Positions 1 through 12,906 are shown, numbered from the stretch's first letter. The stretch: 64,000 nucleotides of DNA from Buxus sempervirens (GCA_947561395.2 OX387182.1:40789949-40853948), one strand, 5' to 3'. The notes: generated by a model not told the origin, from the letters alone. Program-made: numbers and translations.

Positions 1-492
1 TTCGTCCTCTCATGCTTCCTAATCCAAGGAACCAATCAAAACAAGGTAAATTTACTTAAATCTTCCTTAATTTAACCCTTAGATTATCATCAAAACCTCC
101 ACTTCTTTATTCTTTAAAATCTTTAAATTTTCTTCTCCAACAACCAACCAAGGGTGTTATACATAATCATCTCCCCTTTGATTAAATATTTCTTCAAGTT
201 ATTGAATTTGATCTCCTTTCTTCACTTGCAATTCGAAATAAATTTCAAATTAACAATGATGATACTTCCAGCATTCTAGGAAGATGCCTATTGATCAGTT
301 GTTTTGGTCCAAAGCCCTTGTGTGTGTGTGTGGTCGGCCCGGCGGGGGGTGTGCGGGGTGGGTGTGTGGAAGAGCAATGGTAGCTTCCTTCTGCCCCCTT
401 ATCTTAATTAGTTCTTACCGCATACCATTTGAGGTGTTTTGTGTATGTATCTGGAATGGTAGCTACTAACTTTTTGAATTTTAACTGTTCAG
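1..492 (+). other. Probable intron upstream of first visible GT47 exon
   Basis: AT-rich sequence ending in a pyrimidine stretch and AG immediately before the exon at 493. I found no convincing upstream GT47 exon. Short GT- and G-rich tracts lie near 318-365. Confidence 0.4.
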
Positions 493-3400
493 GGAGGGAA
501 AATACGTGCAAAAATATTTGGAGAGCTGCATGGTGCTCATGGTGTTGTTATAGAAGAAGGAACTACTGGAGAAAGAGGGAAAGAAGCTGCCCAGAATGGG
601 ATGCGCAGGTGAAATATGGGATAAGCTGTTTGACCTTCTTTTTTTTTTTTATAATTATTATTATTACTATGGAGTTTTTATTAATGTAGATGATTTGCTT
701 CCATGGACTCCAGATCTGTCTTTTGCCTTAGTCCGGCTGGTGACACTCCATCATCTGCTAGACTGTTTGATGCCATTGTCAGTGGGTGTATCCCTGTTAT
801 AGTTAGTGATGAACTTGAGCTTCCATTTGAGGGTATAATTGATTACCGTAAGGTATGTATCTCGAGGCTTTTACTTTTTTATTATGGATTAAGTTTGTGC
901 GTATATGTCCCCTGCTTTTACTCGCTTCTTGGAAGGAATAAAAAAGGAAAGAACCTGTAATACCTATCTCTATGATTTTCAGCTTCACATGTCAGACTCT
1001 TGTTGGCAGGTGTGTCAGGATGTGTTGACACACGTTGAACACTGTTAGATGTGTCCATGTTCACTTGCTCTAATATGTCTTGTGCAACACATAAATAGAC
1101 AATTTTTTTTTTGATTCTTGATTCACTAGGATTATTTTATTTTTGATAGTTAATGTTTTATTGGATTGTTATAAATAAAAGGAGAGTAGAAATACTACAG
1201 TATCCATGGTATATTATTTAAAACAGGATAGCAACAAAAGCCATAATTTTTTGAGAACCTCACTTGGCTTGAGAACCCAAAATGCACCTCTAGCGTAAGG
1301 GTGCACCTGTACCATCCATATGGTGGAGGTGATTATTATATGCACATGCAATGATACCCACTGCATTGTTATATATTTATATCAGATTGGGAAGCTAATC
1401 TCTTCATATACATCTGTCTGTATCTATGCATGTGAGTTCTTTTTTTTTTTTTAATGGATAATCAGAGAAAGATATTAAAATCAAGAATGGAATTACAAAG
1501 ACATCCATGAGAAGTGGATTTATCAGTTCTACCACTACTGGAAACTATAAGGAAACAGGAACACTAGCAGAATCACTGAATGCAGAAAGATCTATTTAGA
1601 CAGAGCGAACATAGTCTAATTCCTAACCACATCGGTACATGAAAACAATCTGAATTCCTTTCTTATGCACACCCATGTCGATGCAAGAACCAGTATATCC
1701 TCAAGAACGTTCTGCTTTTGGATGACCTTTTCCTAAAAATCAGACTATTTCAAACGGATGCCATAAAAACATCAGAATAAATTAGCTTGCCTTCTTTGCT
1801 AAGGAATGGAAACCTCCATTGTTGAAGCTAACTAGTTAGGCTCTTAGGGAGAAACCAACTTACACCAATTATGCCCAAGAGAGAATACTAGATAGATTGC
1901 CCAAGCTCACAGCGTAGCAGAAGATCTATGGATTCTCCATCTTTGAGAGAAATTACACACCTATTAGGAGAGATTTCTTCCGTTTCTAGATATTGTAAAG
2001 GGTGTTAATGCCATTGAGAAAGGCAGTCCACAAAGAGCACTCTAAAGGAAAGAAGGGGAAAAAGGCACCAACTCAATGACGGGATGATAGCTCAGGTGAG
2101 AAAAAAAAAGAGCTGGTAAAGGAGCCATGAGGAGACAGACCAAGAATGGAAATTAGGCTGAGAGGGATTGAGGAAAACATTTTTAAGCTTCTCAAACAAT
2201 TTAGCAAGTTCCTGCACTTCGGCCGGATAAAGATCATGCTGAAAGCGGGGATGCCAATTCAAAATTGTTTTATGCATGTGCATTTCTATGTTCGTGTGTG
2301 TATGTGTGTTTTTTTTTGAAATAATGTTTTCTTGGGTTTTATTTTATTATTATTCTTTTTTTGGGGGGGGGGGGGGGGATTTGTAGGGGTATCAAGTTGC
2401 TTGGTTTAAACCGAGAAGTGAACAAACCCAAAAAAAAAAAAATCAGTTTGTTTTGGTTTTCTTTTTTTTTTTTTCTTCTAATTTGGTTTGGCTATGATTT
2501 GAAGAGTGAAAAGGCAAACTAGTTTGTTTTCGTTCATGGGGAAGATTAAGCAGAACCAAAACCTGAAACTGGACTGAATTAGATTAAATATAAATATATT
2601 CTTGAAATAATGTTTTCTTGGGTTTTATTTTATTATTATTATTTTTTTTTGGGGGTTTGGTGGGGTATCAAGTTGCTTGGTTTAAACCGAGAAGTGAACA
2701 AACCCAAAAAAAAAAAAAATCAGTTTGTTTTGGTTTTTTTTTTCTAATTTGGTTTGGTTATGATCTGAAGAGTGAAAAGGCAAACTACTATGTTTTGGTT
2801 CATGGGGAAGATTAAGCAGAACCAAAACCTGAAACTGGACTGAATTAGATTAAATATGTATAAACCAAAAACCAATACAAAAACAGAATTAAAATCCAAG
2901 CAGAATTGAAACACATATATATAAAACCAAAACCAATTTTAACAACCCGGATTATATACAAGCATTCGGCATTGAATGCTTTTAATTAGTCCCACATTGG
3001 TTCAGGGAGAATGCGTTGTCCAAGTGGTGCCCTCTATAAGGAGCGAGCCTCCTTTGCTTGACTTAAATAAAATAGAAACGAATTCAAACTAAATTGAAGT
3101 TATAAATTCAGATTTCTTTTTGTTTTGCAGTTACACCAGTTAATTTTTGGTTTGGTAATTTTATTTCTAGGTTTTGGGTCTGGTCTGCTATAAATTGGTT
3201 TGGTCTTGGTTTGAACCAATAAGAACCAAATTTCACACCTAGTTTCTAGGTTTTCTTGTTTTGGTGGGAGGTGAGGTGCAGATTCTTTTTTTTTTCTGGT
3301 TGGTTTGGGTTGCACTTTATTTTGGTTATACTTTTGTGTTTAAACAAAAAAAAAAAAATTCTCATTGTAAACAGAAAATAGTTTCTAAATTATATTTTAA

Positions 3401-5528
3401 GCCAGATGGAAGCCCTAATATGGTTTTAAGGCTTGTGAAGGAGAGAGAGTGACTTGTAAGCATGATCTAGAAAGGTTTGTACTGTTCAATACTCTCACAA
3501 AAGCTTAAAAGGATATGTGGAATAATGATGCAACAGAACTTTTTAAGATACCAAATAGGTTGTATCAGATATGCTTCCAGCATAAATTTTTGTGCTTCAC
3601 ATCATACAAGGTCTCATCAGTCTCTGTGCATATTTCTTTGTAATATATTATTTTCCCATTGTTATATATTTGTTTGTGCGTATAATACATGAGTGGTTAC
3701 TGATAGCACCTTCATTTCATTTTTTCCATCTGTGCAGATAGCATTATTTGTGTCTTCAAGTGATGCAGTGCAACCGGGCTGGCTTGTTTCATTTTTGAAG
3801 AGCATTCGTCCAGGGCAAATAACTGAAATTCGTGCAAACCTTGCAAAGGTTTTGATTGCTGAACAGAAGCTATGCTCTTGGTTATGGTTTGATTAATTTT
3901 TTGGGAGCTGTTCTTAATTTCATATATTTTTAAATGATATAGTGCATTTACTAAATTTAAGAAATATATACCTTAAAGGTATGCAGTTATTGCTGGTGCC
4001 CTGAGCTGGAAACTATTGGTTTGGAGGAGGCATTTCATTGCTATTGTGGTTAACAGTAGCTTGAAACCTTTTTTCCTGGAAAAAGGAAATTTTGGATTAC
4101 AATTAGTGAAGTAAGAACATGTTCTTACTATGAGGGTCAGTAGCTCTAGCTGTATAGAACTATTAATCTGATGCGGCATCACTGAACTGTTCATTTGGTT
4201 ATTTAGTTCTCCCTTTAACCATTTGCCATTTTGGATCCTAATGAGTTACTGCCAAAATTTTGTTGAGGCTGTTGATGGTATGTTTTGCTTATTAATAACT
4301 TATTTCTTTGTGCGGACTAATTGAATTGGTTTGTCAAATTTTCAGTACTCGAGGCACTTCCTATATTCCAGTCCAGCTCAACCTCTGGGCCCGGAGGACC
4401 TCACTTGGAGAATGGTTAGTGATTCTCTTTCTTTTAGTAAAAATATCCTTGGATATATTTTAATCAGTTGCATAATTTCTGAAACTGTTTATGGAACTCC
4501 TGCTGAGCATAAGTGCTGCCCTGTAGTACCTAGGAGTGGTTGTTATTAGTGGTGTTGCCCCTTTTATTATATTCTGAAGGGTATAATTTTAATACAATAG
4601 GAGTGGCCTTGGTTTCTAGTATGGAAATAATGGTCTTCAGATGCCAGCTCATGGGTGGTTTTTTTTAGGCTTGTTCTGTTTGACTTGCATATTTACCTAC
4701 TGCGAAAAAGCTAAGATATCCTTTTGTTAAGTCAAAGAAATTGTGATTTGAATACAGATTTTATTTTAGCAGGATGTTTTTATGTCTTGCATTTATCCAC
4801 TTCATTTCCTTTCAAATGACCCAACGTGCAGCTGTGAAGGAGCCAAATCAGGCTGTGCTGCCCTCATCTCTGCTTTTGCTCATAAACCGTGAGTGAGGCG
4901 CAGACTCTGGCTCCATTAGGATTAGGCTGGTTGGATATTTTTGTCCTTAGTCTTGGCACAGGACTGAAAACCATTTTGAGGCATTTTTTGGCTCATTCCC
5001 TGAATGTTATTTGGCAGCACGAGTCTGAAGTCAATTAAATACAATTATATGAGAGTTCATGTATTTTTGTATATATGTATATGTATATCTTATATAAAAG
5101 TAATTATCTGAACTTTAGTTATGTTAACACACCCAATTTAGTCTCCAAGTTCAGGATGTTGGCTTGGGAGGGTAGTTATTGGGCTTAAGGCTTAATTATT
5201 GAGCACAAGTGCAACTTATGTGAGTCAAGTGAGAGTCTCAACCCACAGTTTTTTGAGAGCCCTGTCAAAATACAATGCCTTGGCGTGGTTCTCACAGTTG
5301 ACTCCTTTGTGCTTCCCGTTTGCATGGAAATTATCATGATCTTTGAGTAAACTCTTCCAACTTTATCTCATTTTAATTTCAATTTATTTGTGCATGTGGG
5401 CACAGATTGCGAGTAAGTTGGTCAACATCAAGCTGCACATACGACGATCACAGCGTGTTGTAAAAGAGTCGAGAAGCCTGTGCACCTGTGAGTGCAAGCG
5501 CGCAAACGTCACAAGCCACACACCATGA
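493..5528 (+). CDS. Exostosin-family (GT47) glycosyltransferase, 3' part, five exons
   Basis: Five exons with consensus splice sites keep one frame: 493-608, 714-852, 3738-3848, 4346-4414 and 5406-5528, ending in TGA. The translation shows GT47 C-terminal landmarks: [18 protein letters not shown], then [69 protein letters not shown], and a basic, cysteine-containing tail with [13 protein letters not shown]. Known plant members are type II membrane proteins of the Golgi that transfer sugars to cell-wall or glycoprotein glycans. The N-terminal exons, including the membrane anchor, lie left of the window or are absent. I see no stop or frameshift in these exons, so the 3' half looks functional. 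The substrate cannot be assigned from this part. The 2.9-kb intron between exons 2 and 3 is loaded with repeats. Exons 3 and 4 have a broken second copy near 29.6-30.2 kb. Confidence 0.8.
2317..2857. repeat. Direct tandem duplication, two units of about 260-270 bp
   Basis: Unit 1 (2317-about 2590) and unit 2 (2602-about 2857) share the same order of blocks: TTGAAATAATGTTTTCTTGG, a G-run, a GTATCAAGTTGCTTGG block, an A-run, and a tail reading CTGAATTAGATTAAATAT. They differ mainly in homopolymer lengths, so the duplication looks recent. It is intronic. Confidence 0.8.
2989..3040 (+). promoter_or_regulatory. snRNA-promoter-like USE plus TATA
   Basis: GTCCCACATTG at 2989-2999 differs by one base from the plant snRNA upstream sequence element (RTCCCACATCG). 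TATAAG follows at 3035, about 35 bp further on, close to the USE-TATA spacing of Pol II-type plant snRNA genes. I recognise no snRNA downstream, so this may be a promoter relic inside a repeat. Confidence 0.35.
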
Positions 5529-6130
5529 CTGATGGCTGACGGCTTGTGTATGCATTCGTGTTTGTATACAAGTTTCTTTGCTCTTATGAATCTTTAAATA
5601 TCTGTCGGTTATTTTTTTGGTCTATAGCTAAATAATTTGGGTGATAGATTTTTGTAAAATGTAGTCAAATGACCATGTTCCCAGTTTCTTGATGAGCCTA
5701 ACAGGAGTTACGCTTGGGTTTGAACTTCAATGTAGATTGTTGATAGTCATAAATTGAATAGAACTCAAGAAAAACATTTTTTGGTTCATAAAAATGACAG
5801 ATACGATCAATATATTCAGATTAAATATAGAATAAAAAATTATTTTTTCTGTATTTTTTAAACGTATCTAATAAATTCTTATAGATTTCTCATAATTATA
5901 GAGAATTTAATAAAAAAAAAAAAATTGGGATCCTTCCATTCATGAAATTAATTAAGACTGATAGGCCTAAGAGTTTATCATAGAATTGATAAAAATTGTA
6001 GGGTTGACATGTATTTCTAGATCTAGAAGTTCGACAGACATAGATTTATAGGTATATTTACACCATGTAATTACATTGAAAGTTAAGTACTAAAATCAAA
6101 CGAAAACATAGAATCAACCAAAATACTTAA
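5529..6130. other. 3' flank of the GT47 gene
   Basis: AT-rich sequence after the TGA at 5526-5528, presumably the 3' UTR and downstream region. No further gene or clear repeat is visible before the inverted-repeat element at 6131. Confidence 0.4.
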
Positions 6131-7469
6131 GCTCCGTTTGTCCTGATGTAAAATATAATACGGAAAATGTTTTCAGAGTAAAATGAGGTTTTTCAAGTGT
6201 TTGTTTCCATGTAAAATATAAGATTGTGTAAAACTGTTTTCCTAAAAGAGACATGTTTTCCGGAAAGTGACTTATCTTTGAATATCTCATATGTTGTTTT
6301 CCAGAAAGTGAATCATGCTAGATATCACGCAAAAAAAAAAAAAAAAAGATCATCACGACTAGATGAAGCTTTTGTACCAAAAGCTCCGATCGTCCAACCC
6401 TTTATTTTTCTTCTTCTTTCTTCTCCCGGTGCGAGTGCATGTATGATCAGTTGCCACAAGCCAAAGACAGTTGAACGAACTTCTCTTTTTGCACTTACTG
6501 TGAACTTTGAACACCTCTTGGCAAGAGACGAACAGCTTTTGAAGCGCCATTGACACTCTGTCTTTGTACAGGGAGAGGCTTTGCCCTTCTGCATCTTCTC
6601 TTCCTGATCATCTTAATTACTCACGCGTTCGATTGTGTTCCCTTCTTGCTCGCCCAAGCTATCGATTTCGATTGTCATCCAGAAATCATCGACATGGCTC
6701 CAATAGAAAACCCAAATGCCTCGAAATGTTTCAAAAGTCCACTTTGTCATCCAGAAATCATCGAATTTTCTAGGTTTGTTCGCTTCTGGGTATCTATCCT
6801 TGCCAATTCGTTGGAGGCTTTACCCTTCTGTTTATTTCTGTTCATGACTTCATCTTTTGGGGAATTGAATTCTGATGTTTTTCTTCAAGTGCACACAACT
6901 CGTTGGAGGCTTTAATTATTTTCTTTGCCCTTTTGTTTATCTCCATTCACGACTTCATCTTTTGGGAATTGAATCCTGTTGTTTTCTTCAAGTGCCATAT
7001 GGCCTTTTGTAAGTGGGGTATCTATTTTTTGATTGAAGTTGTGATGTTGCTTATGGTTAAGATTTAGTGAACAATTAGAAAACAATTAAGAGTTGGGACT
7101 TGGGTTATGTTACTCTATTTTTTGCCAACACCGTGATGGTTTCCCAGACGCCTTAAACTGCAAAAGCTCCTGCTCTTTATGTGATTCAGATGCACCCATT
7201 TAACCCAAGCCAAGCTGTGGAAAAAGCCAATTTGCCACACATACTTTAACATTGGTGCTTTGTTCTAAATTTTTTGAACCAATAGGTTATAGCAAGCTTC
7301 AGGTCATTTTCCTTGATTATTTTCATTTGTTCCAAACATAAGAAAATGAAAAATTCTCATTTTCACGTCTATTTTCCAATGTCCATCCAAACACTTGAAA
7401 ACCTTTGATTTTCCTGAAAACATTTTTCAATGTAAAATGTAAAACATTCTACATTAAAACAAATGGAGC
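6131..7469. mobile_element. Non-autonomous MULE-like element with terminal inverted repeats
   Basis: The left end reads GCTCCGTTTGTCCTGATGTA. The reverse complement of the right end reads GCTCCATTTGTTTTAATGTA, and similarity continues inward as AAAATGTTTTC and TTTTCAAGTGTTTG blocks. Such ends occur on plant Mutator-like elements. The inside has no transposase; it holds a partial direct duplication of about 100 bp near 6800-7000 and a repeated GTCATCCAGAAATCATCGA. I could not identify a clean target-site duplication, so the class is tentative. Confidence 0.5.
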
Positions 7470-7714
7470 CTTACAATATCTGCCCCTGTGCACTCAGTTG
7501 AAGCTTTGGTAGAATGGGAGGGAAGAATGGCCGGCGATACTTTGTAAGGTTGAAAAGTTTCCATTTTGAAAGATCCAACTCTCTCTGTTTCTCTCTTTCT
7601 TTATTTTTATTTTTAATTTTCTTAAATGTTTTTGGTAAGAAGATAATAATTTTATTCAACAGAAGTCTAGAAACAGCACTCCCACTTGCATCAGCAAATA
7701 GGAGGAAGTAGATT

Positions 7715-8215
7715 TTGTAACCGGGGAATAGTTTCAAAAAAAACAAAGGAGAATCAACTCTATGTGATGGACCATGTTTGGGATTCCTATGGAGGTTGTT
7801 TATGGTGTGCATTAATGATCTGTATCGTAGCTTTTGAGTCTCCTTCAAGTTGAAGTCCTTCCAATGCTGCATATGTTTTTGCTTCTAGTGCTGTGGCTGT
7901 TCCCATTTGTGCTACGTTTCACTCCACCAACTGCCATTCTTGGACATCCTTTGGCTGTGCCACCAACGTTTATATTCATATACTGTGTCGGTGGAGTAAC
8001 CCATATGATATGAACAACTTGTGCTTGATAAACACTGGGTCTAGTATGCAGTTTCCTAACAGTGATTGGTAGGTGAATCAACAACAGTGATCCTCCACTA
8101 TGGGTGCTTTTCCTTTGAAGAAAGCAGCGTTTCTCGTTTTCCACATTGGCCCAAAGAATAATTTGCTCACTTGTAAGAGGGGTCACATGATTGTCATTAA
8201 GCATTTGAGATCAAA
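7715..8215 (-). pseudogene. LINE RNase H-like fragment, copy 1
   Basis: Read on the minus strand, a stretch near 7830-7910 gives an RNase H-like signature (TALEAKTYAALEGLQLEGDS), as in the RVT_3/RNase H domain at the C-terminus of plant L1-type LINEs. The frame is broken repeatedly. A second copy follows directly at 8220-8730. Confidence 0.5.
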
Positions 8216-8219
8216 GAAT

Positions 8220-8730
8220 TTTGTAACCAGGGAATGGTTGCTGAGAGCAAAATTTGCCAAATAATCAACAATTTTATTGGCTTCTCTATAGACATGTGAA
8301 ACTTGAAAATCCTCAAAAATAGAGAGAAACAACTCTATTGGATAGACCATGTTTGAGATTCCTATGGATGTTGTTTATGATGTGCATTAATGATCTTTAT
8401 CATAGCTTTTGAGTCTCCTTCAAGCTATATTCTTCTATATCTCATCTTATGTTCAAGCTGAAGTCCTTCCAATGCTGCATATGCTTCTGCTTCTAGTGCT
8501 GTGGTTGTTCCCATATGTGCTGCAAATCCACAAAGAAAGTCTTTATATACTGTGTCGGTGGAGTAGCCCACATGAATCACGTAGGTGATTCATCAACACT
8601 GATCCTCCATTATGGTGCTTTTCTTTTGACGAAAGAAACGTTTCTTGTTTTTTAAATTGCCCAAGTATAATTTGCTTATTTGTAAGAGGGGCCACATGAT
8701 TGTCATTAAGCATTTGAGATATGGTCTACC
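8220..8730 (-). pseudogene. LINE RNase H-like fragment, copy 2 (tandem)
   Basis: This repeats the 7715-8215 block in the same order: TTGTAACCAGGGAATGGTT, then the GACCATGTTTG, TGCATTAATGATC, CTTCCAATGCTGCATATG and GTCATTAAGCATTTGAGA blocks. It differs by indels. A third partial copy of the tail lies near 32530-32700. Function is lost. Confidence 0.5.
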
Positions 8731-9005
8731 CCCTCCAAAACCCAAACTTGAGTGATAAGCTCCACATACTTGTTTTGTGGTCTATCAGATCACTGACCTC
8801 GGAGAGATTACTCAAATAAATGGTCGAACCTAGGCGCCGATATTCTGGCTTGTGCGTAATCTATGAGTCCAACAGTGTGATCGTTTTGTTAGATATGATT
8901 TAGGTCTCTCTAGAAGAGCTCAACTTAATTAAAGACACAATCCTAAACAGTGAATTGAACCCCACCCATAGCTAACTCCATGGATTTTTAGGAAAGTTGG
9001 GAGAA

Positions 9006-9188
9006 TGTTGAATCACTTATCAAAACTGGATGCCATTAGAGAGGACACAGTGGAATGGAAATGGGGAAAATTCACTATTAGAAGCTGCTATGAAGTAATA
9101 AGATCAAAGGGAGAACTAGCAGTTTGGTTGAGATTAGCTTGGTTTCCATGGTGCATAAATAGGCAAGCTTTCATTCTTTAGCATAATG
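9006..9188 (+). pseudogene. LINE zf-RVT domain fragment
   Basis: The + strand translation contains EDTVEWKWGKFTIRSCYEV, then a LAWFPWCINRQAFIL block. This pattern is typical of the zf-RVT (zinc-binding reverse transcriptase) region C-terminal to the RT of plant non-LTR elements. A stop follows at IL*HN. It is on the opposite strand from the RNase H-like pieces at 7.7-8.7 kb, so either two insertions or a rearrangement is involved. Confidence 0.55.
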
Positions 9189-9189
9189 T

Positions 9190-10330
9190 TAAAAAACACT
9201 GTTGCACCTAAAAGCTTAAGCTGATAAGTGAAGGTGTAATAATATATGTATAAGAGGAAGGGCCTAAATAGAATAGTTCAACATTCTCTCACACATGATT
9301 TCATATTGGACATACATGGAAAGGACAAACATAGGACGCTATATATCTTGGATACAAATAAATGCCAAATCAACTTACCTCTCTGGGAGTCAAACATAAG
9401 ACATTCGGCTCTGATGCCGTGTTAAATAGCTATTGCATCTAAAAGCTTAAGCTGGTAAATGAAGGTGTAATTATGCATATAAGAGGGTCGAAATATGATA
9501 CCTCAATACATGGATTCCTCAAGAAGCTACTTACACAAGGAAAGCTCATTGAACTGATTATCAATCAATCCAAATGCATTTTCCTACTACTTATAAAAGT
9601 GGATTGGTTTTTCTTTGGTTCGTCCCTAATTAGGGAAACTTTTTTTAAAAAAAAAAAATCAATATTAATTGCAAACAAAAGGCAACATTTTCTTTGGTCC
9701 TCCCCCTCTCGTTTACCTGTGATGGTACTTCAAGTTGCATTGATTGCAAACAAAAGGCAATAAGTAATCTTATATTGGTTCAAACAAGTTATCGGGTAAT
9801 ATTCCTTATGGTCTAAAACGGGTGAAAACAAAACGTTTTCTCATTAAAAAAAGGGTGGATTACTTCCAAGGGTTGAAACCCATTCTTCTTCTTGAAAACA
9901 AAACAGTTTTTCATTTTTTTTTGGTAAACAAAAGGGTTTTTCATTGAAAACAAAACGTTTTATTGATTGCATTGATTGCAAACAAAAAGCAACATTTTCT
10001 TTGGTCCTCCCCTCTCTTTTACCTGTGATAGTACTTCAAGTGGCATTGATTGCAAACAAAAGGCAATAAGTAATTTTATATTGGTTCAAACAAGTTACTG
10101 GGTAATATTCTTTATGGTATGTTTTTTTTCCTTAGAAATACTAGGTTACAGGAGTCATCCAACAATAAGAATGAAAATGATAGAAACAGAAAACACTATG
10201 AAAATGAGGAAACAAATCCTATCCTATCCTATCCTACTCCTACTACTTATAAAAGTGGATTGGTTTTTCTTTGGTCGTCCCTAATTAGGGAATTTTTTTA
10301 AAAAAAAAAAAAAATCAATATCGATTGCAT
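9190..10330. repeat. Short duplicated repeat blocks
   Basis: The AAAAGTGGATTGGTTTTTCT block, followed by CCCTAATTAGGGAA and poly-A, occurs near 9597 and near 10251. The ATTGATTGCAAACAAAAGGC block with TTGGTTCAAACAAGTTA occurs near 9739 and near 10045. A CCTAAAAGCTTAAGCTG block occurs near 9207 and 9439. No gene is visible. Confidence 0.6.
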
Positions 10331-11207
10331 TGATGTGATCAAATTTGGTTGATAGCTTTGTTTTATGTACCTTTTCCTTTTTAGGGGGCATGATCTGTTA
10401 TGTCGTTATTCTCACTGTTGAATTTTGCTGAATTGGAGCTATAGATTGATGCGAGATGTGGATTTGAAGGGTTAGAATTTCTTCACTGCCTATTTTGGGC
10501 ACCATAGAAAGTCAGAGGGCTGATTTGGAGGGTCTTTGGAAGTTTGTATGAGACTTTGTTGGATTTCTAGGGATGAAAAAACCAAAAAGTGATCCTGATG
10601 GTAAGAGGTTAATTCAAAATGTCTCATTTCTGTTGAGGATTGCATCACCATACCTGTTTTTTTTTTAATTTCTCTTAGGTTCCCTCAAGTTACATTTTAT
10701 TATTGGAATCTATAGGAACAAAATTTGAACAATCATAGTTCATTGAGCAGTTTTTTAAATTGGAAGATCATTAAAGAGAGCCATTTCATACATATGTAGT
10801 ATCTGCTCTTCCTGAAAATATTAATTCTCTTCACTTGAAAAGAAGAATTTAAATAATTAAACCCGAACCGGAATTTTAGACTAATTGCTTCTTTACCCCC
10901 AATACATACAGTGTAGATAGGATCGTCAGAACTCCAACTTTAGGCAACAATGATCCTGTGAATCCCATGTATGACAAAATTCTAAAAAAAAGGCATTACT
11001 GTATTAAGGTTGTTACGTAATCCACTGCAAAGCAAATGGACAATACTTACTTGATTTAATAAATATAAAGGCAACAGAAATCAGTCTCTAATTTCTATAT
11101 CATGTTTAAAATAACAGGAAAAGAGCATCAGATAATAACTCGCAGAGAAATAACATTATTGTTAGAGTTATAATTGACATTAGACTAAGTGCATGGATTA
11201 ACAAGAT
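10331..11207. other. No recognisable feature
   Basis: AT-rich sequence with no convincing coding frame, RNA gene or repeat structure. It would be 3' flank for the putative minus-strand exon that ends at 11208. Confidence 0.4.
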
Positions 11208-11225
11208 TTGTATTCCAATCTAACA

Positions 11226-11230
11226 GCTGG
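11226..11230. repeat. Target-site duplication GCTGG, left
   Basis: GCTGG directly precedes the TG of the solo LTR and is repeated exactly at 13704-13708 after its CA end. Confidence 0.85.
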
Positions 11231-12018
11231 TGTGCGCACCCCGATTTCGGGCCGCACGTACGAGGTGCATGCGAAGTGATGCTCGCCTCGGGACTGTTTT
11301 GGAGTCGCCACTGCCTGAGAGGTGCAGGCAGACACAAATGGGCACCTATTCGGGCCTAATTTTCTGGTCTGCGGCTTTTTAGAGTTCTGAGCAAGTTCTC
11401 GGTTACGTCTAGGGAAGTCCAAAGACAACCTAGCCCGCCCCGTCGATTGACAGGTCCCGTGGGTCTCCTTGGTTTTGAGCCAACTTAATTCTCACCCTTC
11501 CTAAACCAGCATGCACACTTATTTGGTCTGAGTGGGGACCCTTTGGTGGTGTGGGCCCCTTTTTTATTTTATCTTTTTATCAATTAGTGAGGCGGGTCTG
11601 ATATGGGCCCTGTTGGAAGGCCCAGAGGAATCCAAGTTGGGCTAAAGTCAAGCCCAAGGCCCAAATCGGGTTATTGGGTAACCCTTATTGGATTTTGGCT
11701 ATTTGGTTTAAAGATTCAATTATATTTACACAATTTAGTGGGTTGATGTCTTTTAGGGCCCAATGGGCTGGGATTTGGCCCATGGGCTGTTAATTAAGTG
11801 GCCTTAGCCCATTTGTGAAAATGGGCCTTGGTTAGGCTAGTCGGGATGTGGGCCCCATTGGAGGGCCCACGAAGCCTTGGTGGGCCCAATTAGGCCCACA
11901 GTCTCAAGAATTTGCTTGGAATTATCCAAGAAGCCCAATCAGTCGGGTCAAGTTTAAATGGATCGGATTGGGTCCAACCGGGTTAGAAAAATTACTTTTT
12001 TAAGTTACCTTATCGAGT

Positions 12019-12123
12019 GACCGTATTTAATTCACGGTCTGGTCAGAACCGTAAATTTAATACGGTTCAGGCCAGACCGTAGATTAATTACAGGCACGCC
12101 TGAACCGCTCTGAGTTTACGGTT
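12019..12123. repeat. Palindrome array, four 21-bp units, 28-bp period
   Basis: Units start at 12019, 12047, 12075 and 12103, exactly 28 bp apart. The arms follow ACCGTA and TACGGT, for example ACCGTAAATTTAATACGGT in the second unit. Spacers are 7 bp. It lies inside the solo LTR, downstream of the presumed minus-strand start site. Confidence 0.8.
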
Positions 12124-12884
12124 TTCATCCGAACTTGCATTTTTGTGCCAATTTTGACCGGAATCAATTCTGTGGCCTTCTCAGGTATTCTGGTAGCTTC
12201 AGTTGGGATTCTAGATTCTTCAAAGTCCTTCCTCTTTCTTCTTTTGGCCTAAAAGGCCTTCTTCTTCTTTCTTCCTCTTTTAACATGAAAACCAACTTCT
12301 TTTGGATGATCCATGATCATCTTTTAGAGGGGGAAAGTGGGAAATTACAGGGAATATCAGAAATTTGAAGAAGTTCCAGAATTATAACCAAATTAAGTAG
12401 TGTATCATTCTTTTAATAACCCTTGGTTATTCTTTACTCCTTGCCATGGAAATGACCACTTTGGGTTAAGTTGCTCATCACATACAGCAGCCAAAACATG
12501 TTAGAAGTGACATAATAAAAACAAAACAGATAAGAACTTTAGGAGATAGCCAAAAGTAATAGAAATTTACTTAAAATTGTAGAGATGCTTACAGTGCAAC
12601 CTTTGGATTATTCTTGATGTGTGTTAGTTCTTCCGGACGATTTCGGCAGCGCTTCCGCACCTCTGTTGGATTTCACGGATTGGTTTGAACAGGGGTTCAC
12701 TGGGTTTCCTATGCTAAAAGGGAGAAACAGGAAGTTGAGCAGCACTCCAGGGGCAAAATGGGTATTTTTGGGTTAGGTATTGGGGTGGCGAGGCTTGGGC
12801 AGAGTTTGGACGTGGAGAAGACAAGGAAAGAGAGGGGGGCCGGCAAGGAGGACCAGCTTGTTCAAATGAGGGGGGTGGCCTCTC

Positions 12885-12892
12885 TATTTATA
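12885..12892 (-). promoter_or_regulatory. TATA box of the solo LTR
   Basis: The + strand CTCTATTTATAGGC reads TATAAATAGAG on the minus strand. The same sequence and context occurs in LTRs A, B and C. The palindrome array at 12907 starts 15 bp upstream of it. Confidence 0.6.
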
Positions 12893-12906
12893 GGCAAAAT
12901 TTTCGT

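Larger units (their letters stand above)
853..3737 (+). other. Large repeat-bearing intron of the GT47 gene
   Basis: The 2885-bp intron opens with GTATGT and ends with a TGTGCAG acceptor. It holds poly-T and poly-G tracts (about 16 G near 2366), an unassigned repeat block around 1450-2290, a direct duplication at 2317-2857, and an snRNA-promoter-like block at 2989-3040. I see no coding exon in it. Confidence 0.55.

Noticed and set aside
6224-6915. Open frames inside the MULE-like element as a captured gene
   Set aside because: No domain or splice structure; duplicated low-information sequence.
7471-8204. Minus-strand frames of 133 and 119 codons as a host gene
   Set aside because: Sequence is duplicated in tandem, frame-broken and resembles LINE RNase H.
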